DNA of 35,919 nucleotides from Cyclobacteriaceae bacterium. GTDB taxonomy: Bacteria; Bacteroidota; Bacteroidia; Cytophagales; Cyclobacteriaceae. The DNA is taken from assembly GCA_018224645.1 (NCBI GenBank), contig JAGTVG010000155.1, positions 1 to 35,919 of the forward strand. Direction: 5' to 3'. The position numbers and the translations under genes were made by a program. Positions 25,152 through 35,156 of the stretch are shown here, one piece after another. How positions within the stretch are numbered: position 1 is the stretch's first letter; the number at the start of each line of letters is the position of its first letter. The notes below the pieces were generated by a model. It saw only the letters and a list, made by a program, of their open reading frames with translations, was not told the origin of the DNA and did not search any database.

Positions 25152-26537
25152 ATGAATCGCGGGTATTTTATCGTATTTGTCTTATTATTTCTTACGGGTA
25201 TAATTCCGGTCCATGGACAGGTATATACCCAGAAGCCTCCTGATAAGACACGGATCCTGTTTTTACTGGATGGTTCCGGAAGTATGCTTGCTCCATGGGG
25301 TCCTACCCTCAGGATTAATGCGGCTAAAAGATTTCTTGCGGACATTGTGGATTCGCTGAGTATAAATCTGAATCTTGAACTGGCGCTCAGGGTATACGGA
25401 CATCAGTTTCATCGTAAATTACAGCGATGTGATGACAGTAAGCTCGAAGTGGGATTTGGCAGGGACAATCATAAATCCATCATTCAGAAACTGAACCAGA
25501 TCGATCCAAAAGGAACAACTCCGATAGCCTATTCATTGGAACAGGCAGCCGGGGATTTTCCGGCAAAAGATAATGTGAGGAATATCATCATCCTCATAAC
25601 GGACGGTTTGGAATCATGTGAGGGAGATCCCTGTGAAATTTCGCTGGAACTGCAGAAAAGAGGCATTTTTCTAAAACCTTTTATCATCGGAATGGGTATG
25701 GACAAAAATGCGGTTGACCAGTTCAACTGTGTCGGTCAATATTATGATGCAACCAACCTTCAGGAATTCAGGCTGGCCCTTGAATCGGCGGTCGATCAGT
25801 CCCTGGACAAAACGACTGTCAGCATTGAATTGACTGACCATAATGAAAGGCCCTCAATGACAGATATCAATGTGACATTCATCAATAATTTTACCAATAG
25901 GCCAGTTTATGAATTTGTCCATTACCGTGATCCTTTAGGCAGGCCCGATTCTGTAGAAATTGATGGAGTCCTGAGTTATGATATCAGGGTAAATACTGTG
26001 CCGCCCGTCTATTATAAAAATCCGGTTATCATTCCGGGAAAACATAATGTAATTTATATTCAATGTCCCCAGGGAAGATTACAGGTAACCCAGAAAAATC
26101 ATTCGGATTATACCCGGGGAGTTAAGGTGCTGATCCGCGAAAAGAACAAATCTGAAATCCTTCATACACTGGATCTTAATGAAACGCATCAATATCTTTC
26201 GGGATTGTACGACCTGGAAGTCACAACCTTGCCAGGTCTGATTATGGAAGACATTCTGATCGAACCTGACCGGCTAAGGAGGATCGATCTGCCGGCACCT
26301 GGAATCCTGAATGTTACCCGTAATTTTCCGGGTATTGGAAGTATATACCAGGTATTTCCGGATGGCAGTGAAAGGTGGATCTATAACTTATCCGGCGAAA
26401 ACCTGTTTACCTCCCATGCCATTCAACCCGGGAAATATAAAATTGTTTTCAGGATAAATAACGCCCTCGGCAGTAAATTTACAAAAGTTGAACCTTTTGA
26501 AATAACTTCCGGGAGAACGGCCAATCTAAAATTATAA
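25152..26537 (+). CDS. Exported von Willebrand factor A (vWA) domain protein
   Basis: This protein has about 461 residues. ATG 25152 gives a clean signal peptide (MNRGYFIVFVLLFLTG...HGQ). The ATG at 25125 adds nine residues before it. The vWA domain follows at once with a complete MIDAS metal site: DGSGSM at 40-45, the threonine of KGTTP, and ITDGLESC. The cysteines in ESCEGDPC may form a disulfide. The C-terminal 250 residues are beta-rich and unassigned. Such proteins bind other proteins through the metal site in the periplasm or at the surface. The aminotransferase gene starts two bases after its stop, so the two are co-transcribed. Confidence 0.87.
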   Translation: MNRGYFIVFVLLFLTGIIPVHGQVYTQKPPDKTRILFLLDGSGSMLAPWGPTLRINAAKRFLADIVDSLSINLNLELALRVYGHQFHRKLQRCDDSKLEVGFGRDNHKSIIQKLNQIDPKGTTPIAYSLEQAAGDFPAKDNVRNIIILITDGLESCEGDPCEISLELQKRGIFLKPFIIGMGMDKNAVDQFNCVGQYYDATNLQEFRLALESAVDQSLDKTTVSIELTDHNERPSMTDINVTFINNFTNRPVYEFVHYRDPLGRPDSVEIDGVLSYDIRVNTVPPVYYKNPVIIPGKHNVIYIQCPQGRLQVTQKNHSDYTRGVKVLIREKNKSEILHTLDLNETHQYLSGLYDLEVTTLPGLIMEDILIEPDRLRRIDLPAPGILNVTRNFPGIGSIYQVFPDGSERWIYNLSGENLFTSHAIQPGKYKIVFRINNALGSKFTKVEPFEITSGRTANLKL

Positions 26538-26539
26538 TC

Positions 26540-27748
26540 ATGTCCCAAAATCCTGATAAGGAAAATCTGCGTAATTCATTTTTCAGGTATTTGGCCCAGA
26601 CCTCCCCATTTCCGTTGAGCCTTGAGATACAAAAAGCCAGGGGGATTTATCTGTATGATGCTGCCGGGAAGAAATATATGGACCTGATTTCCGGTATCGC
26701 CGTTTCAAATATTGGTCACCGGCATCCTAAGGTGATCAAAGCCATTAAAAAACAATTGGATAAATACCTGCATGTGATGGCCTATGGAGAATTCATCCAG
26801 GAACCTCAAGCAAGATTGGCTGAAAAGTTATCCATGCTCCTGCCCTATCCGTTGGATAATGTTTATTTTGTAAATTCGGGGACTGAAGCAAACGAAGGTG
26901 CCATCAAACTTGCCCGGAGAGTCACAGGCAGAAGAGAATTAATTTCCTTTCAAAACAGTTATCATGGCAGCACATTAGGGTCATTAAGCATCAGCGGGAA
27001 TGAGACCAAAAAATACAGGTACAGGCCGTTGATGCCGGGAGTTACATTCCTGCAATTCAATGATCCTGGAGATCTGGATAAAATAACCGATGAGGCTGCT
27101 GCTGTAATCATCGAACCAATTCAGGGAGATGCAGGGGTAAGGATCCCTTCCAGGAATTTTATGCATCAGTTAAGACAGAAGTGCGATCAAACAGGGACCA
27201 TGCTGATTTTCGATGAGGTACAAACCGGTTTTGGAAGGACAGGAAAATTATTCGCTTTTGAACATTTCGGTGTGATCCCTGATATACTCACCATGGCGAA
27301 GGCCATGGGAGGAGGGATGCCGATTGGCGCATTTGTAGCTTCCCGGGAAAAAATGCTGGAATTTTCACATGATCCGATCCTTGGACACATTACAACATTC
27401 GGAGGGCATCCGGTTCATTGCGCCGCCGGGCTGGCAAACCTGGAAGTGTTGATCGATGACCACATTATCGATCAGGTGGAAGAAAAAGGTGTATTATTTG
27501 AAAACCTTTTAAAACATCCTGCGATCAGAGATTTCCGCAGGGCTGGCCTGATGATGGCCGTGGAATTTGAATCTGAAGAGATTGTCCGTAAAATCGTGGA
27601 AAAATGCCTGGAATACAGGGTAATCACCTTCTGGTTTCTTTCTTCCGTCAATAGTTTCCGTCTTGCCCCTCCATTAACCATTTCAAGGAAGGAAATAAAA
27701 AAAGCCTGCCGGTTGATCCGGAAAGCCATCAAAGATGTTTGTTCATAA
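26540..27748 (+). CDS. Class III PLP-dependent aminotransferase (acetylornithine/ornithine type)
   Basis: This 402-residue cytoplasmic enzyme has all fold-type I class III marks: SGTEANEGAIKLAR at 113-126 (phosphate site), YHGSTLGS at 141-148, the PLP aspartate D225 in IFDEVQTGFGRTG, and the Schiff-base lysine K254 in MAKAMGGGMP. Related enzymes transfer the omega-amino group of acetylornithine, ornithine, 4-aminobutyrate or similar donors to 2-oxoglutarate. Specificity cannot be assigned, and no arginine-synthesis genes are nearby. It is the last gene of the cluster starting at 21986 and begins two bases after the vWA gene. Confidence 0.92.
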   Translation: MSQNPDKENLRNSFFRYLAQTSPFPLSLEIQKARGIYLYDAAGKKYMDLISGIAVSNIGHRHPKVIKAIKKQLDKYLHVMAYGEFIQEPQARLAEKLSMLLPYPLDNVYFVNSGTEANEGAIKLARRVTGRRELISFQNSYHGSTLGSLSISGNETKKYRYRPLMPGVTFLQFNDPGDLDKITDEAAAVIIEPIQGDAGVRIPSRNFMHQLRQKCDQTGTMLIFDEVQTGFGRTGKLFAFEHFGVIPDILTMAKAMGGGMPIGAFVASREKMLEFSHDPILGHITTFGGHPVHCAAGLANLEVLIDDHIIDQVEEKGVLFENLLKHPAIRDFRRAGLMMAVEFESEEIVRKIVEKCLEYRVITFWFLSSVNSFRLAPPLTISRKEIKKACRLIRKAIKDVCS

Positions 27749-28335
27749 TCATCTTTGTTCCCTACCTGGATGCTCTATTCGGGATTAACCTTGAGTTGCC
27801 CTTTCAGCCGGATACATAGATAGATCATTCGGATCATGATGAAATTTATTCCGAACTGAACTTTCAATAATCGATGGATGGTTTGTGTATTTTCTTTTCA
27901 ATGATTGTAGCATTTTATCCACATAGTTTTATTATGAATAACAATTATGACAAATTCATCTTTGTTGTTTCCCGGATAGTTCTCTCACTCTAACCTCAAT
28001 TAGAACAAATAAAGGCCCTTTATTCAGAATCTGAATCCCTGGATTGAACATGGAGCAGTAAAATACTTTTTGGCATAATTTTTAACAGGTCTTCATATGA
28101 ATTCAGATGTTAAAATAAAAATAATGATGTATGATTATATGCTTACAAAAATTAAGAGGAAAGGAAAAGATTGACCAACCGGATGGTGAAGAAGAAATCT
28201 TTGCGACAGCACAAATACCAGGTGTTTATGACCGGTAAGAAGCAAAATTCAGAAGCAACGGTTAATATTTTCCGGGAAAACCAAGCACTACCCATTAAGT
28301 AAAATAAAACCAATCAAATAACAAACATATAACTC
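27749..28335. other. Gap after the aminotransferase
   Basis: This 587-base stretch has no intact gene. On the minus strand about 39 open codons (roughly 27775-27895) end in KGQLKVNPE and could be an old transposase tail, but I cannot support that. The promoter of the sugar-phosphate transferase gene should lie at the right end, though no clear box stands out. Confidence 0.35.
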
Positions 28336-29547
28336 ATGGAATTTTCAAATGAGCTTTTATCGGTTTACCTGCCCGCTTGGTTAATAATACTTCTGGGAAT
28401 CATAGTGGCTTTCGCAATCACCTATATTTTAATCCCTCCAATTGTTGAATTGGCAAGAACCAGAGGATTGTATGATATACCAAATGGAAGAACGTCTCAC
28501 CTGAAGGCAACCCCTTATCTGGGTGGAGTAGCGGTATTCACCGGATTTGTCATTTCCACCGTTGTAATGGCCGGATTTGGATTTTCAAAGGATCTGGTCT
28601 ATATCGTGGCCGGGCTCATCATAATCCTGTTCGTTGGATTGAAAGACGATATGATGGCCATCAAACCAGTCAATAAACTGATCGGTCAGATAGCTGCATC
28701 CGGAATTATTGTCATCCTGGGAGAAATACGCATTGATAGTTTCCATGGTGTTTTTGGCTTGTATGATATACCTTACATTCCGGGTGTTTTATTCACCATT
28801 TTTGTCCTGATCGTCATCATTAACGGATTTAACCTGATCGATGGAATTGATGGATTATCTTCCGGAGTAAGTATCCTGATATCACTGACGCTGGGGATTT
28901 GGTTCCTTGGTGCGGGTATGGTACAGTATGCAGTGATGAGTTTTGCATTGGCCGCCTCATTGACCGCGTTTTTTTACTTCAATGTGTTCAGCCGGAAAAA
29001 TAAAATTTTCCTTGGTGATGCAGGATCCCTTATTACGGGGTTAGCCATCGGAATACTAACCATATGTTTCCTGAAAGGGCAGACAGAAGCTATCGGCCTG
29101 TGGGAGATCCATGCTGCACCTGCTATGGCTTTCGGACTATTGATCATTCCTCTGTTCGATACACTCAGGGTATTTATCCTTAGAATTTCCCAGGGAAGAT
29201 CACCACTTTCCGCCGACCGCCAGCATATACATCACCATCTCAATGATCTGGGATATTCACATCTCCATACAACATTGATCATAGTTTTTTCAAATTTCTT
29301 ATTTATTATTCTTTCGATCAGTCTCCAGCACCTGAGAAACCTGTATCTGATTGCAATACAACTCTCATTGGCTGGAATTCTGGCATATCTTACAACCTGG
29401 TCTTTAAGAAGAAAAAGGGAGAAGGCATTCATTGCCCGCATGCCACTTGCAAGGGAAGTCGAGATGAAGAGCGGTACTTCTTTCAATACAGACAGGGAAG
29501 AAAAATTACCGGAAAAAAGAAAGGAGTTGTACTTAAAAAAGATATAA
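28336..29547 (+). CDS. Undecaprenyl-phosphate sugar-1-phosphate transferase, WecA/TagO-like
   Basis: This 403-residue polytopic membrane enzyme of the MraY/WecA family transfers a HexNAc-1-phosphate from a UDP-sugar to undecaprenyl phosphate. It thereby starts O-antigen, capsule or teichoic-type glycans. Motifs are in order: NGRTSHLKATPYLGG at 50-64, the metal-binding DD at 104-105 (GLKDD), NLIDGIDG at 166-173, FLGDAGS at 225-231, and the HIHHHL loop at 297-302. About ten hydrophobic segments are visible. The histidine loop fits the WecA/TagO branch rather than MraY. A charged cytoplasmic tail of about 40 residues closes the protein. No other glycan genes adjoin it. Confidence 0.93.
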   Translation: MEFSNELLSVYLPAWLIILLGIIVAFAITYILIPPIVELARTRGLYDIPNGRTSHLKATPYLGGVAVFTGFVISTVVMAGFGFSKDLVYIVAGLIIILFVGLKDDMMAIKPVNKLIGQIAASGIIVILGEIRIDSFHGVFGLYDIPYIPGVLFTIFVLIVIINGFNLIDGIDGLSSGVSILISLTLGIWFLGAGMVQYAVMSFALAASLTAFFYFNVFSRKNKIFLGDAGSLITGLAIGILTICFLKGQTEAIGLWEIHAAPAMAFGLLIIPLFDTLRVFILRISQGRSPLSADRQHIHHHLNDLGYSHLHTTLIIVFSNFLFIILSISLQHLRNLYLIAIQLSLAGILAYLTTWSLRRKREKAFIARMPLAREVEMKSGTSFNTDREEKLPEKRKELYLKKI

Positions 29548-29730
29548 CTTCAAGAATCTCTCTCCGGCAATCATTTTCAGATATATGATACAAGCTGGTT
29601 TTTTCCTGATTGACAAATTTTTAAACGAAGCATGCCTGAAATCAAACTCCAAATCGTACCAACTGCACGATCTATGATTTGGAAGATTGAAACATCGTTT
29701 TAAATGACCATAATTTCTATCGATAATTTA

Positions 29731-29738
29731 TATCTTTG
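29731..29738 (+). promoter_or_regulatory. -7 box TATCTTTG before tyrS
   Basis: This is an exact TAnnTTTG match, 20 bases before the tyrS start codon. The -33 region does not show a clear TTTG, so this is a partial promoter call. Confidence 0.4.
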
Positions 29739-29758
29739 CCTCCATTAACCAAAATACC

Positions 29759-31042
29759 ATGTCCGATTTTATAAAGGAACTTACCTGGCGGGGAATGATC
29801 CATGACATTATGCCCGGTACGGAAGATTTATTGAAAAAGGGAGTGATCAGCGGATACATTGGTTTTGATCCTACAGCTGATTCATTACATATCGGAAGCC
29901 TTGTTCCCATCATGATGCTGGTTCATTTTCAGCGGGCAGGGCATAAGCCCATTGCACTTGTGGGAGGTGCAACAGGAATGGTAGGTGATCCTTCCGGCCG
30001 CTCAACTGAACGGCAACTTCTTTCTGAGGAAGAGATCAGGAATAATCTTGAAGGGATACGCAGACAGCTCGAAAAATTCCTGGATTTTAAAAGTGTGGAA
30101 AATGCGGCGGAAATAGTGAATAATTATGACTGGTTTAAGGATTTTTATCTGCTCGATTTTATCCGTGACATTGGAAAACACGTCACTGTTAACTACATGA
30201 TGGCTAAGGAATCGGTAAAAAAAAGGTTGGAGATCGGAATGTCATTTACAGAGTTCACCTATCAGCTTATCCAGGGTTATGATTTTTACTGGCTGCACAG
30301 GAATAAAAACGTAAAACTCCAGATGGGCGGTTCCGACCAGTGGGGCAATATCGTAACGGGTACCGAACTCATCCGGCGTAAGGATGGAGGAGATGCCTTT
30401 GCGCTGACCACCCCACTGATAAAAAAAGCCGATGGAACAAAATTCGGAAAAACAGAAGAGGGAAATGTATGGCTTGATCCAGAGAAAACCTCCCCCTATA
30501 AATTCTATCAGTACTGGATGAACAGTTCCGATGAGGATGCTGCCGGCTATATCCGGATCTTTACCCTGATTGACCGTGAAACCATCGAGGAAATAGAAAA
30601 ACAACATGCAATGGCGCCGCATAAACGGCCTTTGCAAAAAGCATTGGCCGAAGATATCACTGTCAGGGTTCATTCGAGGGAAGACTATAACATGGCCCTC
30701 AGGGCAAGTATTATCCTTTTTGGGAGATCGACCACAGAAGAATTGAAGTCGATCGACGAACGAACCCTGTTGGCGGTCTTTGAAGGAGTGCCTCAATGCA
30801 GGATCAGCCGTGATAAATACAATGCCGTCGAAAATGTTACAGAATTGCTTTCCACCTCAACAGATGGAATTATTTTTCAGTCAAAGGGTGAGGCGCGCAG
30901 AATGATCCAGGGCGGAGGCGTAAACATTAACAAATCAAGAATCTCGGAGCCTACCGATAAAGTATCTTATTCATTGCTGAATGATAAGTACATGCTCATC
31001 CAGAAAGGTAAAAAAAATTACTATCTGCTGATAATCGAATAA
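29759..31042 (+). CDS. tyrS: Tyrosine--tRNA ligase
   Basis: This 427-residue class I aminoacyl-tRNA synthetase attaches tyrosine to its tRNA in the cytoplasm. The catalytic Rossmann domain shows [13 protein letters not shown], with HIGH as HIGS at 44-47. KFGKT at 228-232 takes the place of KMSKS, as is usual for bacterial Tyr[14 protein letters not shown] and [10 protein letters not shown] are tyrosine-pocket strands. The C-terminal part carries an S4 RNA-binding domain ([17 protein letters not shown]). The length is normal. The gene stands alone behind a recognisable -7 box. Confidence 0.97.
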   Translation: MSDFIKELTWRGMIHDIMPGTEDLLKKGVISGYIGFDPTADSLHIGSLVPIMMLVHFQRAGHKPIALVGGATGMVGDPSGRSTERQLLSEEEIRNNLEGIRRQLEKFLDFKSVENAAEIVNNYDWFKDFYLLDFIRDIGKHVTVNYMMAKESVKKRLEIGMSFTEFTYQLIQGYDFYWLHRNKNVKLQMGGSDQWGNIVTGTELIRRKDGGDAFALTTPLIKKADGTKFGKTEEGNVWLDPEKTSPYKFYQYWMNSSDEDAAGYIRIFTLIDRETIEEIEKQHAMAPHKRPLQKALAEDITVRVHSREDYNMALRASIILFGRSTTEELKSIDERTLLAVFEGVPQCRISRDKYNAVENVTELLSTSTDGIIFQSKGEARRMIQGGGVNINKSRISEPTDKVSYSLLNDKYMLIQKGKKNYYLLIIE

Positions 31043-31129
31043 AGCAGGTTACTTTTTACCCGCATACCTGATAAAATCCTGTAGGTTACGCGGTAAATTA
31101 TTCGGTTAATGGGTGTAAAAGAATAAGAA

Positions 31130-31642
31130 ATGAAAAAAATACCGGCTTGTATTTTTCAGTTGTATGTCATTGGCTTTTTTTTGATGATGTCATGCGGAAA
31201 GGACGATATTTTCAATGAAAAAAATTCCTTCAATCTCGACACCCTGTATGCAAATCCAAATACCGGAATCACAGATAATTTCCAGCTCATCTGGGAAGTC
31301 TCCATAGAAGGATTCCCTCAATTCCTGATCGATGTTTATCTTTCCGGAGATGATATCCTTGACCAGGGTGATCTCAGAATTGCAGAAACAGCGGATACTG
31401 AGATCAATACCGACCCGGATCAGCGTTATATCAATGGTATCAATTTCAGGATGATTCCTGATCCAGGTAATGGCATTCAGTTTGAATTCAGCCATGACCA
31501 GATCACCTGGCAGGATGGCTCTGCTACGGATGAAGTTCTTGATGGCAAATTAAAATATCTCATCGCCAGATTTTATCATCCTCTGGGGTTATTGATTGAA
31601 ACAGGCCGTACCCGGATGGCGGTTGAGATTGAATTTGAATGA
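31130..31642 (+). CDS. Small lipoprotein of unknown function
   Basis: This is a 170-residue lipoprotein. The signal (ACIFQLYVIGFFLMMSC) ends in a lipobox with cysteine 22, followed by GKDDIFNEKNS, an acidic stretch typical of surface-directed Bacteroidota lipoproteins. The rest is beta-rich and acidic, with no motif I recognise. It lies 87 bases after tyrS on the same strand and may be read through from it. A hairpin between this gene and the convergent patatin gene could end its transcript. Confidence 0.75.
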   Translation: MKKIPACIFQLYVIGFFLMMSCGKDDIFNEKNSFNLDTLYANPNTGITDNFQLIWEVSIEGFPQFLIDVYLSGDDILDQGDLRIAETADTEINTDPDQRYINGINFRMIPDPGNGIQFEFSHDQITWQDGSATDEVLDGKLKYLIARFYHPLGLLIETGRTRMAVEIEFE

Positions 31643-31717
31643 TATGCGGGTTAAGCCGAGGAAAAATGAAAATAACAGGCAGTCAGGAAAATACTAATGC
31701 CGGGTCATTCGGGACTT

Positions 31718-31753
31718 TTTAACCCGAAAAATTCACGGATAATCCGGGTTAAA
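31718..31753. terminator. Hairpin between convergent genes
   Basis: TTTAACCCG at 31718-31726 and CGGGTTAAA at 31745-31753 form a 9-bp perfect stem with an 18-base loop. It sits between the stops of the lipoprotein (plus) and patatin (minus) genes and could serve both. The long loop and lack of a long T-run make it a weaker call. Confidence 0.5.
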
Positions 31754-31757
31754 CAGC

Positions 31758-32519
31758 CTATTGGTTAAGGATTTTTTCGATCATCCGGGCTTCATCCTTG
31801 ACATAATGATAACCCATGTCAAAAATTTCCGTGATCTTTGAAAATTCCAGGGCACCGAACCTGCGCAGTTCGTAGGGTTCGAGAAAAATATCGCAGTTAT
31901 CAATTCGTTGAGCAACATTGCGGCTGATGGTCAGAATAAAGGTCCTTTCCAGCAGATTTTTCATATTTTCAGGTGCGAAATTTTCATCCACAGGATTACA
32001 GTGCACCCCGATGATCTTATCACAGTGGCCGATGAGGGGTTCCACCGGCAGGTTATTTACCACACCGCCGTCAATATAATATTCATCCCCGATTTTTACC
32101 GGCGAAAACAGGACAGGGATGGCGGATGAGGCAATGACGGGCCGGATCAGTTCACCCGATGAAAAAAAAGCCGGCCGGCCGTTTCTCAGATTTGTTGTGC
32201 AGACATATAATGGAAGTTTTAACGATTCAAATGTGTCGGCAGGCAGTAATGATTTAAACAATGAATATGTGTTTTCGAGGGTTAGAAGTCCTTTCCAATT
32301 AAAGGAGGGCCTGAGAATTCTGAAAAGTCTGGTTTTCGATATGATCTTGAATATTTCCGGTGGGGAATATCCATAGGCATATAAGGCGCCAATGATCGAT
32401 CCTGCGCTGGTGCCCGCGATAATTCCGGGTTTTACATCCATTTCTTCCAGGGCTTTCAATATACCCAGGTGAGCTACGCCCCTGGCCCCTCCGCCTGATA
32501 AAGCTATTCCGATTCTCAT
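31758..32519 (-). CDS. Patatin-like phospholipase
   Basis: This is a 253-residue serine lipid hydrolase. The oxyanion-hole GGGARG is at 9-14, the nucleophile S38 in GTSAGS at 36-41, and the catalytic aspartate D149 in IDGGVVNNLP, giving the Ser-Asp dyad of the patatin/RssA group. There is no signal peptide, so it probably acts on membrane lipids from the cytoplasmic side. The length is typical of bacterial short patatins. The metallo-hydrolase gene upstream ends one base before its start, a clear two-gene operon. The two could act in sequence on an ester or lipid-derived lactone, but that is inference. Confidence 0.92.
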   Translation of the reverse strand: MRIGIALSGGGARGVAHLGILKALEEMDVKPGIIAGTSAGSIIGALYAYGYSPPEIFKIISKTRLFRILRPSFNWKGLLTLENTYSLFKSLLPADTFESLKLPLYVCTTNLRNGRPAFFSSGELIRPVIASSAIPVLFSPVKIGDEYYIDGGVVNNLPVEPLIGHCDKIIGVHCNPVDENFAPENMKNLLERTFILTISRNVAQRIDNCDIFLEPYELRRFGALEFSKITEIFDMGYHYVKDEARMIEKILNQ

Positions 32520-32520
32520 A

Positions 32521-33369
32521 TCATTCTATTTCCTGAAGTTGGAATGTCTGGTCGATCCTGACTCCTTTATCAGTCATTTTCAGGGTGGCACATTCTGTTT
32601 CCGGATCATGTTCAAAAAATATAATATATTTTTTCTCCACTGCTTCATGAAGAAACATTTCTTTTTCCATCAGGGTAATCAATGGCCGGGTATCATAACT
32701 CATTAAATAGGGCAGCGGCACATGTCCTGCAGATGGAAGAAGATCCGCAGCAAAAATGATCCGCCGGCCTTTGTAATGGATCATTGGAAGCATCTGTTTA
32801 TCGGTATGGCCATCGGCATACATGATATCAAACGAAGGAAAGGGTGAAGGTTTTTTTATATCCACAAAATGCAGGTGGCCGCTTTCCCCGATGGGTTGGA
32901 TGTTTTCGGGCAGAAAACTGGCTTTTTCCCGTGGATTCGGCTGGGTAGCCCATTTCCAGTGATCACGGTTCGACCAGTACCTGGCATGCCGGAATGTAAG
33001 TTCGAAGTGGCCTTTTTGCCGTTCGCTGTACTTTACCCCACCCCCGCAATGATCGAAATGGAGGTGTGTCTGAAACACATCGGTGATATCATCAGGATGT
33101 AATCCGGCAGATTTAAGCGAGCCTTCGAGTGAATAATTTCCGTGAAGATAGTAGTATCCAAAGAATTTATCATCCTGTTTATTTCCTATCCCGTTATCGA
33201 CGAGGATAATCTGATCCCCGTCTACGATTAGCAGACACCGCATTGCCCAGGTGCACAAGTTATTTTCATCGGCTGGATTGATCCGGTTCCAGATGGATTT
33301 CGGGACCACGCCGAACATGGCTCCTCCGTCCAGTTTGAACATTCCTGTGTGTATGACCTTTAACTCCAT
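32521..33369 (-). CDS. Metallo-beta-lactamase-fold hydrolase, YtnP/lactonase-like
   Basis: This 282-residue protein has the zinc motif HxHxDH complete (H102, H104, D106, H107 in THLHFDHCGGG). An early metal-fold strand LLIVDGDQIILVDNGIG precedes it. ADGHTDKQ supplies the next histidine, FAADLLPS the bridging aspartate, and FFEHDP the last histidine. HFDHCGG with a long preceding loop is seen in YtnP-like lactonases. Lactone hydrolysis is plausible but not proven. There is no signal peptide. It shares an operon with the patatin gene, one base apart. It is only distantly related to the hydrolase at 3274-4155. Confidence 0.87.
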   Translation of the reverse strand: MELKVIHTGMFKLDGGAMFGVVPKSIWNRINPADENNLCTWAMRCLLIVDGDQIILVDNGIGNKQDDKFFGYYYLHGNYSLEGSLKSAGLHPDDITDVFQTHLHFDHCGGGVKYSERQKGHFELTFRHARYWSNRDHWKWATQPNPREKASFLPENIQPIGESGHLHFVDIKKPSPFPSFDIMYADGHTDKQMLPMIHYKGRRIIFAADLLPSAGHVPLPYLMSYDTRPLITLMEKEMFLHEAVEKKYIIFFEHDPETECATLKMTDKGVRIDQTFQLQEIE

Positions 33370-33421
33370 TGGCTGATAAAAATCCCTGTATCCATTATAG
33401 ATTCAAGGATCAGGGTCTGAA

Positions 33422-34369
33422 CTACTCTACATAAACCCCCATTTTGGAAAACTTGTCAATCCTTTTCATGATCCTGTCTCTGGGAGAAAGTTTTTCAAGC
33501 GTCTTCAGATTTTTTAGTATTGTTTCCTTCAGGATCACGGCGGCTTTTTTCATATCCGTATGAGCACCGCCAAGCGGTTCTTCAATAATGCCGTCGATCA
33601 GTCCGAATTTTTTCATGTCATTGGCGGTAAGTTTAAGCGCTTCCGCCGCCTGTTCCTTGAAATCCCAGCTCCTCCAGAGGATGGTTGAGCAGTTTTCCGG
33701 ACTGATCACCGAATACCAGGTGTTTTCCATCATCAGCACCTGGTCGCCGATGGCGATTCCCAGGGCGCCTCCGGATGCTCCCTCGCCGATAATGATACAG
33801 ATGACCGGAACCTGGAGAACGGACATCTCCTTCAGGTTGCGCGCAATGGCCTCCGCCTGTCCCCTTGCTTCTGCTTCAATTCCGGGATAGGCGCCAGGAG
33901 TATCGATCAGGGTGACGACAGGGATATTGAATTTTTCTGCCATTTTCATCAGACGCAGGGCTTTTCTGTAGCCATCGGGGTTTGCCATGCCGAAATTGCG
34001 CATCTGCCGCTGTTTTGTATTCCTTCCCTTCTGCTGGCCAATGAACATGATGGTTTTTCCTTCCATGGTGCCCATGCCTCCTACCATGGCTTTATCGTCC
34101 TTCACGGCCCGGTCACCATGCAGTTCGATAAAGTCATCGGTGATCTCGTAGATATAATCAATGGTATAAGGCCTGTCAGGATGTCTAGCCAGCTGGACAC
34201 GCTGCCAGCTCGTAAGGTTCTGGAATATTTCTTTTTTCAGACTCTCCAGTTTGACTTCAAGGCTGGCGATAGCCTTATCCACGTTTACCCCGCTGTTCTG
34301 GGCGAGGTTTTTCATCTCGTCAATTTTAGTTTCCAGATCGGCAATCGGCTTTTCAAATTCTAGATGCAT
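33422..34369 (-). CDS. accA: Acetyl-CoA carboxylase carboxyltransferase subunit alpha
   Basis: This 315-residue protein starts at ATG 34369, where [13 protein letters not shown] is the normal family N-terminus. The frame stays open 30 codons further up to 34459, but that part is hydrophobic and unlike accA. The alpha subunit, with AccD, moves carboxyl from biotin-carboxyl-carrier protein to acetyl-CoA to make malonyl-CoA, the first step of fatty acid synthesis. Family marks are [45 protein letters not shown] and [13 protein letters not shown]. The length agrees with the family. It is transcribed alone on the minus strand. Confidence 0.96.
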   Translation of the reverse strand: MHLEFEKPIADLETKIDEMKNLAQNSGVNVDKAIASLEVKLESLKKEIFQNLTSWQRVQLARHPDRPYTIDYIYEITDDFIELHGDRAVKDDKAMVGGMGTMEGKTIMFIGQQKGRNTKQRQMRNFGMANPDGYRKALRLMKMAEKFNIPVVTLIDTPGAYPGIEAEARGQAEAIARNLKEMSVLQVPVICIIIGEGASGGALGIAIGDQVLMMENTWYSVISPENCSTILWRSWDFKEQAAEALKLTANDMKKFGLIDGIIEEPLGGAHTDMKKAAVILKETILKNLKTLEKLSPRDRIMKRIDKFSKMGVYVE

Positions 34370-34520
34370 AGGTTTTAATATATTCTCCGGAACAAACTTA
34401 TAAGATTTAAGAATAATATGCGCAACATTTAAGATATAAAAAAACGGGTAAATTGCCAATATGATTATCCCGGACCAGCCTTCCCTGTAGGGAGGAGCTA
34501 AAAAAAATTTAATCTTAACC

Positions 34521-34551
34521 TTGGATTAAAGACCAATGCCACCTACTTTTG
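34521..34551 (+). promoter_or_regulatory. Candidate promoter of the tRNA-Asp gene
   Basis: TTGG at 34521-34524 and TACTTTTG at 34544-34551 are 19 bases apart, matching the Bacteroidota pattern well. The mature tRNA begins 72 bases downstream. The leader contains an 8-bp inverted repeat, GAACGATT (34565-34572) with AATCGTTC (34602-34609). Confidence 0.5.
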
Positions 34552-34622
34552 CAAACCAATGAACGAACGATTGATTGATGTAAATCATTCCATTAAAAAT
34601 TAATCGTTCAATCGATGAAGTT

Positions 34623-34697
34623 GGTCTGGTAGTTCAGCTTGGTTAGAATGCCTGCCTGTCACGCAGGAGGTCGCGAGTTCGAGTCTCGTCCAGACCG
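34623..34697 (+). tRNA. tRNA-Asp (GTC)
   Basis: A complete cloverleaf is visible. The acceptor arms GGTCTGG (34623-34629) and CCAGACC (34690-34696) pair exactly, with G as the discriminator base. The anticodon stem CCTGC/GCAGG encloses the loop CTGTCAC with anticodon GTC at 34658-34660. The T loop GTTCGAGTC is standard. The CCA end is not encoded. A weak stem and T-run follow at 34701-34735. Confidence 0.97.
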
Positions 34698-34700
34698 CTG

Positions 34701-34735
34701 AAAAAGCCCCTAGATATTTTCTGAGGGTTTTTTTT
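34701..34735 (+). terminator. Probable terminator after tRNA-Asp
   Basis: AAAAAGCCC can pair with GGGTTTTT across a loop of about 14 bases (one G-T pair), followed by a run of T. It starts three bases after the tRNA. The stem is short, so this is a moderate call. Confidence 0.55.
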
Positions 34736-35156
34736 GTTTTATAGTGTGTGTGTTAGTGTGAAAACCCATGTTATTATGATTATTTTTGACATTCACCTAT
34801 ATGAGCAACCCAATAATGAACGGGATCGATTGAAACAGAATTTATACAAGCTGGCTTTTAAGTTTGAAGATCCACCTGAAAGGATAACAAAGGTTAGTAA
34901 TCATTTACGACTCCCTTTTTAAAAAATATCATATTCTGCTTTGGTTATTTCTTGTAGATCCTGCATTATTGATTCAGATGCCATTGAAGATCCATTAGAA
35001 TTGAATTCCACCCTGTAATTGGATTAAAAATGGATACAGATTATTTCCGATGGCTGATTTTCCATAAGACTAAGCGCATTTTTGATCCCAGTAAATATAT
35101 TTTCCAAACATTTTACTGATTTTGCGGTCATTTTTTAATTAATTATTATAAAAGAT
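34736..35156. other. Gap between tRNA-Asp and the CrtA-like relic
   Basis: No recognisable gene is present. A 48-codon frame at 34776-34922 (MIIFDIHLYEQ..., ending SNHLRLPF) looks mildly coding but matches nothing I know. I see no integrase or repeat of the tRNA 3' end that would mark an integrated element. Confidence 0.35.

Noticed and set aside
27775-27895. Possible transposase C-terminus on the minus strand
   Set aside because: Only about 39 open codons, no catalytic residues, no terminal repeats, and no family I can name with confidence.
30242-30796. A 184-codon minus-strand frame
   Set aside because: It is antisense to tyrS and is a composition artefact of that gene.
34623-35156. Integration site at tRNA-Asp
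   Set aside because: No integrase gene and no repeat of the tRNA 3' end were seen downstream within the window.
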